Shown: positions 7,568 through 12,809 of the stretch, piece by piece | How positions within the stretch are numbered: the stretch's first letter is position 1 | Layout: the number at the start of each line of letters is the position of its first letter | Assembly (NCBI GenBank): GCA_029558215.1 | Contig: JAKQFZ010000206.1 | Location: forward strand, 1 to 16,818 | Source of the DNA: Candidatus Omnitrophota bacterium | GTDB lineage: Bacteria; Hinthialibacterota; Hinthialibacteria; JAKQFZ01 | DNA length: 16,818 nt | Direction of reading: 5' to 3' | Notes under the pieces: model-generated | The model's input: the letters and a program-made list of their open reading frames with translations, nothing else | Told to the model about the DNA's origin: nothing | Databases searched by the model: none | Position numbers and translations under genes: made by a program

Positions 7568-8623
7568 TCAGTTCTTGACCAGGCCATAGGTGAATGCAGC
7601 CTGAAGATCAACGGGTACCAGCTGACGGACATGCTGTTCGACAAACTTATCTGCTTCAGCAATGAAAGTCTTGGGGACATATATCACGTCAAGCGCCTGT
7701 AAAGGGATATCGTCTTCGAGTGTCTCTCCCTTCAGAACGGCTGTGAGGTTCAACTTCTTGATGACCGTTTCACTGCCTGGAGCACGCCTGATGACGATGA
7801 CGCTTCTGGGGTCAGCGGTTTCACGAAAACCACCGGAATGGGAGATCGCCTGCAGTACCGTTGTCTGACCAAACTTGTTCAGCGGTATGACTCCCGGAGC
7901 GATGACCTCTCCTCCAACATAGAGTTTCTGGATCGAGAAACCTGTAACCACAAGCGTCGCGCGCGGATCCTTCAACAGGGGCTCGTATTGAGCCAGGATT
8001 GTCTCGCTGAGTTCTGCCGGCGTCTTGCCTGCAGCAGACAGTTCACCGATGAGCTGAAGCGAAACCTTTCCATCGGGGCGAATCGTAAATGTCTGCGTTC
8101 CGGACATGGAGAGCGCTGTCCGGTTGTAGGTTTTCTGTCCCTGGAATCCCGTGACGTCAACGGTCACATCAGGCTCCTTCAGGATCGGCTTGTAGCAGGA
8201 AGCAATGTGATCTCTAATCTCCTCGGGAGTGAGGCCCTCTGCAGTGATCTCGCCGATCAAGGGAAGTGCGACTCGCCCATCAGGACGGACGGTCACTTCT
8301 CTGTCCAACTCCGGGTTTCGAAACGAAACCACCTTAAAGGAATCCTTGGGTTTCAGGCGATACTCGGATTCTTTCAGGTCGGGCTCATAGAAGAAGCGAA
8401 GTTCGAGAGTGTCCCCTGGTTCCAAGAAATAGTCCTCTTTGTGAACTTGAGATCCACTCGGTTCAACATTCTGATTTGCCAGAAGCATTGCAGATGTCAT
8501 ATCCGGAGGCCTTTTTACACATGCGGAAAAGACAGTAAGAACCAGCAGTAGAACCAACACACATGAACAACGACCCTCTGCAAGCCACCGTGCCACTCTC
8601 GGTTTTGGACTGCAATCCTTCAT
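7568..8623 (-). CDS. Wza-like polysaccharide export lipoprotein with duplicated export domain
   Basis: The 351-residue product is an outer-membrane polysaccharide export protein. A hydrophobic signal (VLVLLLVLTVFSA) leads to Cys35, a likely lipidation site although the lipobox (FSAC) is imperfect. The export domain (LEPGDTLELRF from about 67) is present twice in part. Residues 110-160 and 179-229, each with an RPDG core and ending VTGF, align without gaps and are identical at 27 of 51 positions (hand count). An SLBB-type segment follows (KLYVGGEVIAPGVIPLNKFG from about 233). Such proteins form the channel by which capsule or EPS leaves the cell. The ATG at 8623 has GGAGG five bases upstream. 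An upstream in-frame TTG at 8656 is less likely. It sits between the small lipoprotein and the BY-kinase-like gene. Confidence 0.93.
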   Translation of the reverse strand: MKDCSPKPRVARWLAEGRCSCVLVLLLVLTVFSACVKRPPDMTSAMLLANQNVEPSGSQVHKEDYFLEPGDTLELRFFYEPDLKESEYRLKPKDSFKVVSFRNPELDREVTVRPDGRVALPLIGEITAEGLTPEEIRDHIASCYKPILKEPDVTVDVTGFQGQKTYNRTALSMSGTQTFTIRPDGKVSLQLIGELSAAGKTPAELSETILAQYEPLLKDPRATLVVTGFSIQKLYVGGEVIAPGVIPLNKFGQTTVLQAISHSGGFRETADPRSVIVIRRAPGSETVIKKLNLTAVLKGETLEDDIPLQALDVIYVPKTFIAEADKFVEQHVRQLVPVDLQAAFTYGLVKN

Positions 8624-8628
8624 CTCAA

Positions 8629-8633
8629 CCTCC
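8629..8633 (-). promoter_or_regulatory. Ribosome binding site deciding the start of the Wza-like gene
   Basis: A perfect GGAGG on the minus strand lies 5 nt before the ATG at 8623. It favours this start over the in-frame TTG at 8656, which would add 11 residues before the signal sequence. Confidence 0.6.
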
Positions 8634-8712
8634 AGCCAATCATATATACTCCCCAAGTTCGGACTGCCCGTGCACCCTTACAACATGGAGTCTGAGTACC
8701 CTCTGACATACG

Positions 8713-9177
8713 TCATTTCAGCCAGTACGGACTTATCGCTCCCTGGAAGAACTCATTGATTGTCAGCCGACCAATCCTCCTGTTGTCCTTGATGATAAAA
8801 GGGGGAGAGGTGCCGAACTGGTTGAACGGGCTGTATGGCGAAAACTGCCCTCCGTAATTGCCGAATTCATTCCAAATACTGACCGCTCCGAAACGGTCTC
8901 CATAGGGTCCAATCTCGTTGAAAATCGAATCAGGGCTGAGTCGGTCAGAAATCCTTCCCAGAAATCTTGGGACAGGTTCATCACTGTAAATCTCAGCACC
9001 CTCAAAAAAGGCAATATACCAATCCTTGAGAGTCTGTGCCTTTCGAATTTCCGCCAAGCGCCACTGATGTGTGCGATCATCTTCATTTCCCGGGGAAGGA
9101 TAGAAACCTCGGGCACATCCCACGCAGACAAGGATAACGATTGGGAACGTGTGTACACACCTACTACTATGCAGCAA
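8713..9177 (-). CDS. Small lipoprotein with 16-residue Asn-Gly repeats, first gene of the EPS operon
   Basis: The 154-residue product has a hydrophobic N-terminus (FPIVILVCVGC) with possible lipidation at Cys21 (VGC) or Cys18. A charged, helix-like region follows (HQWRLAEIRKAQTLKDW). Then comes a run of three units with a 16-residue period: SIFNEIGPYGDRFGAV (84-99), SIWNEFGNYGGQFSPY (100-115) and SPFNQFGTSPPFII (from 116). Similar NxxGxYGxxFSxxS repeats occur in uncharacterised exported proteins; I know no assigned function. No ATG fits. TTG at 9177 is the first possible start after an in-frame TAG, with GGTAGGG just before it. Lying directly before the Wza-like gene (89-nt gap) it may be an envelope partner of export, which is inference. 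Confidence 0.75.
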   Translation of the reverse strand: MLHSSRCVHTFPIVILVCVGCARGFYPSPGNEDDRTHQWRLAEIRKAQTLKDWYIAFFEGAEIYSDEPVPRFLGRISDRLSPDSIFNEIGPYGDRFGAVSIWNEFGNYGGQFSPYSPFNQFGTSPPFIIKDNRRIGRLTINEFFQGAISPYWLK

Positions 9178-9472
9178 TGCCCTACCAGCTCTCTATAGGA
9201 ATGTTCAGATTCCAATTTGTAGCGTACTCCGAGAGTCTTTCCAATGTCAGGTCATTGACGGCTCTTCCTTCTTAATCCACTCGACATCGAAACACATTTT
9301 CGACTTATTCAAGGGGGCCAGCATCTATCTGTCGAAACCGAATGGCCCATACCCGACCCTCGCTACATGACAGGAAACTGGCCACATCACAGAAGATTTT
9401 TTCGAAAATTTCCACCCCATAATGCAGAAGTTGGGGTAGTCTTAGGGAACCATTTTGTCTTTGGAGGAAATG
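9178..9472. other. Divergent intergenic region between EPS operon and beta-lactamase-family gene
   Basis: About 295 nt without a supportable gene. It should hold the promoters of both flanking genes. I see a candidate sigma-70-type promoter for the EPS operon (9216-9244) and a perfect 10-bp palindrome TTTTCGAAAA at 9399-9408 upstream of the plus-strand gene, which could be an operator or just AT-rich promoter DNA. A CATAAT at 9418-9423 could serve as a -10 box for the plus-strand gene, but no good -35 box precedes it. Confidence 0.4.
9216..9244 (-). promoter_or_regulatory. Candidate promoter of the EPS operon
   Basis: On the minus strand TTGGAA (9244-9239) and TACAAA (9221-9216) are separated by 17 nt. 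Each matches the sigma-70 consensus at 4 of 6 positions. It lies about 40 nt before the TTG start of the first operon gene. By eye only; unproven. Confidence 0.3.
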
Positions 9473-10852
9473 ATGAACGAAAACGCTCTTCTTCTCTGGT
9501 TGGGAATGCTGCTTCTGTGCAGTGCAGGTTGTCGTCACGCACTGACGGGAGATCCTCTCTCTGGTGGAACTTCACAACAAAGAAATGAGATCGAGACAAC
9601 GGCAGTTTCGGAGACCGTCTCCAAAGAGTCAAAGGAACCGGAGGAGATTCCCTTCAAACCTTATCGGAAAGGTTCGAACCTCACCGATCTCGACACAACG
9701 ATCTACCAGATCATGGAGAGGTACCAAGTGGCAGGAATGCAGGCCGCCGTGGTTGTCGGCGACTCGATTGTCTGGAATGGAGCCTATGGCTGGCTTGACA
9801 TATACAAGGAAACCCCTTTGCAGCCCGAGCACAGTATCCGTATTGCTTCCATCTCCAAATCGTTCACAGGGCTGGCGGCGATGACACTCGTTCACAGGGG
9901 AAAGTTGGACTTGGACGAAGATATTAACACCTATCTGGATCTTCCAGTCAGCATCAGAAATCCCCACCATCCCGAAGTCCCGATAACATCAAGGCAGTTG
10001 ATGAATCACACGTCAAGCATCCTCAATGGCCAATATGTGGAGTATGTGTTCGCCTCTCGAGCGCAAAATCCAGTCACTTACACTCTCGCGGACTATTTTG
10101 GAGAGAACGGGAATTTCAACAAACCAGAGAACTGGTCGAAGAGCGCTCCCGGGGAGACGTTCAGTTACTCCAACATGGGCACCATCGTCTTGGCGGCTGT
10201 GATCGAGAAGGTTTCGGGACAGCAGTTCAGCAGGTACGCACAGCGGAAAGTCCTCACGCCTCTCCGAATGCGCCACAGCGGCTTCAATCCAATGGAACTG
10301 GACAAAGAGCGAGTCGCCAAAATGTACAACAGACAAGAAAAGGACGGGCAGGTCTCCTTTGGCTGGACAGCGGCTCCAACCGGAGGTCTGTACAAGGATT
10401 ACGTACCGGGTTCAAATGGAGGGCTTCACAGTCCTCAGGGGGGACTCCTCACCAACGCTTTGGATTTGTCCCAATTCGTGCTCGCGATGACGAGTTACGG
10501 GAAGATCGCCAACAGACAGGTGTTTCCACGAGGCATCATCGAGACAATGCATCAGCCAAGCGTGCATATCACAACCCGAGAAGAGGCACCCGCTGAGTTG
10601 TACAAAAAGAAAGGGCTGTGCATTCATATCACGGACGATCACATCCCGGGTTACACTTTCTATGGGCATTCCGGAAATGCTTACGGGATCATCAGCCATA
10701 TGTACTATACGATGAACCTGCCCAGGAATTTCGGCTTTGTGGTCATCATTAACGGCTGCAACATGGTTAAGAGAGACAGACGCCCATTCCGCAGCATCGA
10801 AGAGGATATCATCGCCCTTCTCTACGACTCCTTCGTTCAAGGGAATCTCTGA
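9473..10852 (+). CDS. Serine beta-lactamase/esterase-family lipoprotein (class C-like fold)
   Basis: The 459-residue product has the PF00144 hallmarks: S-x-x-K in RIASISKSFTGLAAM (Ser126, Lys129), Y-S-N in FSYSNMGTIVLAAVIEK (232-234), and H-S-G in YGHSGNAYG (399-401). The family includes class C beta-lactamases, D-Ala-D-Ala peptidases and esterases, so actual beta-lactam resistance should not be assumed. The N-terminus (NALLLWLGMLLLCSAGC) is a signal with probable lipidation at Cys20, so it acts in the envelope. A charged linker of about 45 residues follows. Two ATGs are adjacent (9470 and 9473); GGAGG at 9463-9467 is 5 nt before the second, which is chosen. It is divergent from the EPS operon and convergent with the next gene. 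A role in peptidoglycan or surface-ester turnover is inference. Confidence 0.9.
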   Translation: MNENALLLWLGMLLLCSAGCRHALTGDPLSGGTSQQRNEIETTAVSETVSKESKEPEEIPFKPYRKGSNLTDLDTTIYQIMERYQVAGMQAAVVVGDSIVWNGAYGWLDIYKETPLQPEHSIRIASISKSFTGLAAMTLVHRGKLDLDEDINTYLDLPVSIRNPHHPEVPITSRQLMNHTSSILNGQYVEYVFASRAQNPVTYTLADYFGENGNFNKPENWSKSAPGETFSYSNMGTIVLAAVIEKVSGQQFSRYAQRKVLTPLRMRHSGFNPMELDKERVAKMYNRQEKDGQVSFGWTAAPTGGLYKDYVPGSNGGLHSPQGGLLTNALDLSQFVLAMTSYGKIANRQVFPRGIIETMHQPSVHITTREEAPAELYKKKGLCIHITDDHIPGYTFYGHSGNAYGIISHMYYTMNLPRNFGFVVIINGCNMVKRDRRPFRSIEEDIIALLYDSFVQGNL

Positions 10853-10923
10853 GGAACCGGAAAAGACCCTGTTTCGACTTGTGTCTGTTTCTTGGCAACA
10901 GATGTTGTCGCTGCTGCATGGTG

Positions 10924-12090
10924 TCAAGGAGAGAGAAGCAGATGACGATACGCGTCTCGAAGTGGATTGGCATAGGGCTCAAAAACTCGCGCTTCCTTCA
11001 CACTCCATACATCGGGCTGTTTGATCTCAATCCAGTCTGGACTGTAGGAGATACCGTTCTGCAGAACTCGACCGAAATCCTCGGCGCTGAGAGGCTTTCG
11101 ATCTCCGGCGTTGCTGTTCCTGAAGACTCGAGTTGCCTCGAAAGCAACGGCAACGTGTTCTCTCACCTCCCAGACCAGAGAGAGGTAATCGTTCAGAATT
11201 GAGGGATCTCCCTGATAGGGGCCAGGGAAGTATTTCGGATTGTCGGAACCCAATCCCAGCAGACGAAGGACAATTCGTTTGCCATTCTTACTCCGCTCCT
11301 GTTCGATTGCGTAGTTGCGAATTGCCTTCGCTACGGCGACATCCTGTTCCGAGTTTCGTGGCTTCGGACTGATCTGGTCATGAAGTCCCAAGGCCAGGGG
11401 CGTTTTCGGGAAACAGTCTATGAAGTGATCAATTGATTCTTTCCAGTATCTTTCGTATTTGTCGAGACTGAATGCAACCTTGTTGGCTTCATGCTCTGCA
11501 ATGGATGCGATGGGGAAGTTCGTTTCCACTCCGAAGAGTGTCGAGGGCCCGTTGATGCTCACGTATCGCAGTCCCTTGTGCCCGTCGAGACGTGCGCCAA
11601 CCGCCGCCACGGTTTTGTACAGCGCGTCGGTGTAGTCAGCGTTCCAGGGAACGGGAGCCGTGACGTCGCCAACACTGGGATGGATGTGTCTGAAAGCAAA
11701 CGTCTCTGTTTTCTGCATGACCCAGTCGGGAGAACGAGCGCAGACCATAAGAGCCAGGGAAATGGTCTTGTCTCGCTTCTCTGCGGCTTCCAAGGGTATC
11801 TCGAACAGCTCCCACTGATATCCACCCCTTTCTGGTTCGAACTGTCTCCAGTCAACGTAGAGAAGCAGTCCGGAGACATAGTCAAGATCGAGCATTTTCT
11901 CGACGGTTGACTTCAGGTCATCGCAGTGTCCAGAGAGATTCCAACAAATGACATGGATTCCTTTGCTCTCTGATTTCTCATTGGCAAAGCACGGAATCGC
12001 AGAGCACGCCAGCCACAGGAGCAGAACGGGAGTCGCGATGCTTACCATGGTGACATGGAACCTCCTGCTCGGTCTGAGGTGTTCGAGCAT
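10924..12090 (-). CDS. Exported protein, probable TIM-barrel glycoside hydrolase-like
   Basis: I do not recognise the exact family. The 388-residue product has a Sec signal (VSIATPVLLLWLACSAIPCFA, cleavage probably after CFA, about residue 36). The mature part begins GIHVICWNLSGHCDDL. YVSGLLLYVDWRQFEPERGG (Trp/Glu-rich beta-strand 2 region), TISLALMVCARSPDWV and LRYVSINGPSTLFGVETNF recall beta-galactosidase/GH10/GH42-like barrels, in which a substrate-lining pattern GLLLYVDWxxFEPxxGxYxW is common. Catalytic acids cannot be assigned with confidence. Start ATG 12090 has GAGAGG 11 nt upstream. The internal ATG at 12048, with AGGAGG 12 nt before it, would still give an intact signal peptide and is the alternative. 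It converges on the beta-lactamase-family gene, leaving 71 nt between stops. Confidence 0.7.
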   Translation of the reverse strand: MLEHLRPSRRFHVTMVSIATPVLLLWLACSAIPCFANEKSESKGIHVICWNLSGHCDDLKSTVEKMLDLDYVSGLLLYVDWRQFEPERGGYQWELFEIPLEAAEKRDKTISLALMVCARSPDWVMQKTETFAFRHIHPSVGDVTAPVPWNADYTDALYKTVAAVGARLDGHKGLRYVSINGPSTLFGVETNFPIASIAEHEANKVAFSLDKYERYWKESIDHFIDCFPKTPLALGLHDQISPKPRNSEQDVAVAKAIRNYAIEQERSKNGKRIVLRLLGLGSDNPKYFPGPYQGDPSILNDYLSLVWEVREHVAVAFEATRVFRNSNAGDRKPLSAEDFGRVLQNGISYSPDWIEIKQPDVWSVKEARVFEPYANPLRDAYRHLLLSP

Positions 12091-12181
12091 GAACAGGATA
12101 TCCTCTCAAGTGTCTGAGTGACAAGGGCAAAATCTCAACAGCGTGGGCAAAGAACAACATGGGCGTATCAGCTCAGTTACG

Positions 12182-12304
12182 CTGGCGCTACAGCCAGGAT
12201 ATGCTTCGGAAGCAAAGCGGAGTCTTCGGAGTGACGCTACCGAAGCCTGCTGTCTTGCTGTTCTCGCTTCGGCAGCGTCGCAGAGCCTCTGCAACCGAAG
12301 CATA
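12182..12304. repeat. Nested inverted repeats (CTTCGG/CCGAAG element)
   Basis: An outer inverted pair, TATGCTTCGG (12200-12209) and CCGAAGCATA (12295-12304), is perfect over 10 bp. Inside it, GACGCTACCGAAGC (12233-12246) and GCTTCGGCAGCGTC (12266-12279) form a 14-bp stem with one mismatch and a 19-nt loop. A further CTTCGG lies near 12224, and a small CTGGC/GCCAG hairpin at 12182-12197 flanks the left side. The arrangement looks like a REP/BIME-like or MITE-like palindromic element. No transposase gene or target duplication was recognised. Confidence 0.55.
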
Positions 12305-12353
12305 CCTCCACCCCTTCCGTAACTGATCTAGTACACATGAGCAAAGAAAACGC

Positions 12354-12382
12354 TTTACATGACCAAAACGGGAGTGTATTCT
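12354..12382 (+). promoter_or_regulatory. Candidate promoter for the GHL10/golvesin protein gene
   Basis: TTTACA (12354-12359; 5 of 6 to the -35 consensus) and TATTCT (12377-12382; 4 of 6 to the -10 consensus) are separated by 17 nt. A TATATAAAG stretch follows at 12388-12396. If used, it creates a leader of roughly 420 nt. By eye only. Confidence 0.35.
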
Positions 12383-12466
12383 ATCTATATAAAGTGTTGT
12401 GATTGTTGTCTTGAGGCTGTGCCACCAGGGCAGGCTGATCGACAGAATGTGTTGGGATTGAGTTGT

Positions 12467-12484
12467 GGGGATGTGATTATCCCC
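12467..12484 (+). other. Hairpin GGGGAT-N6-ATCCCC in leader
   Basis: A perfect 6-bp inverted repeat with a 6-nt loop. No T-run follows, so it is not a standard terminator. It lies in the putative long leader of the secreted protein gene. Confidence 0.4.
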
Positions 12485-12621
12485 TTGAGTTGACCGGGTA
12501 AGCTAATTGAATGCATCTTTTGTGGTAAACAGTCAAGATGGGCTGGCTCTATGCGGCAGTTGTTCTGTAGTATGCGTGTTGCCTATTTGCTCTGTCCCAT
12601 CTGAGGCATGTTCACCGGGCG

Positions 12622-12654
12622 TGGAGACCAGCCAAGCGTGTGGCTGGGATTCCA
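12622..12654 (+). other. Hairpin with internal GA/GAT loop in leader
   Basis: TGGA/TCCA (12622-12625 and 12651-12654) and CCAGCCA/TGGCTGG (12628-12634 and 12641-12647) make an 11-bp interrupted stem with a GA/GAT internal loop and an AGCGTG apical loop. It is the strongest stem in the leader and a candidate element of a cis-acting RNA. It does not match any riboswitch class I know. Confidence 0.4.
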
Positions 12655-12740
12655 TCAAGAGCTGAAAGGGGGAGTGTGTCGCACGGAGTCCTGATGATGC
12701 GGTGTATTGAAGCCCTGAGGGAGTTGGACTGAAATCCTGT

Positions 12741-12758
12741 CTCTTCCTTCGGGGAGGG
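12741..12758 (+). other. C(UUCG)G-capped hairpin close to the start codon
   Basis: CTCTTCC (12741-12747) pairs with GGGAGGG (12752-12758), with two G-T wobbles, around TTCG. This forms the very stable C(UUCG)G tetraloop in RNA. It ends about 50 nt before the ATG at 12810 and is followed by GAAACGAGC. It could affect translation or mRNA stability. Confidence 0.4.
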
Positions 12759-12809
12759 AAACGAGCTTTGTGCTCCAGTGTTTTGGGAAGCAAGCGAAAG
12801 GAATTATTC

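Larger units (their letters stand above)
12091..12809. other. Long intergenic region with inverted repeats and hairpin-rich leader
   Basis: About 720 nt with no gene I can support. The left part (12182-12304) is built from repeated CTTCGG/CCGAAG units in opposing orientation. The middle has a candidate plus-strand promoter (12354-12382). The right part (12383-12809) would be an untranslated leader of more than 400 nt for the large secreted protein gene and contains several perfect or near-perfect hairpins. Open frames on the minus strand here code low-complexity sequence without start signals and are judged spurious. Confidence 0.5.

Noticed and set aside
7838..8551. Open plus-strand frame of 237 codons opposite the Wza-like gene
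   Set aside because: Antisense shadow of a strongly supported gene, with no family features.
8763..9215. Alternative minus-strand frame of 150 codons overlapping the small lipoprotein
   Set aside because: The 8713-9177 frame has a signal peptide, a lipidation cysteine and a regular 16-residue repeat; this one has none.
9473..10852. Reading the beta-lactamase-family protein as an antibiotic-resistance gene
   Set aside because: SxxK, YxN and HxG are shared by esterases and D,D-peptidases; nothing in the sequence or context points to beta-lactam hydrolysis.
10884..10902. Hairpin TCTGTT-N7-AACAGA between convergent genes as a terminator
   Set aside because: Short AT-rich stem without a following T-run on either strand.
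12106..12303. Minus-strand frame of 65 codons in the palindromic element
   Set aside because: It is coded almost wholly by inverted repeats, is Ala/Arg/Ser-rich and has no domain similarity.
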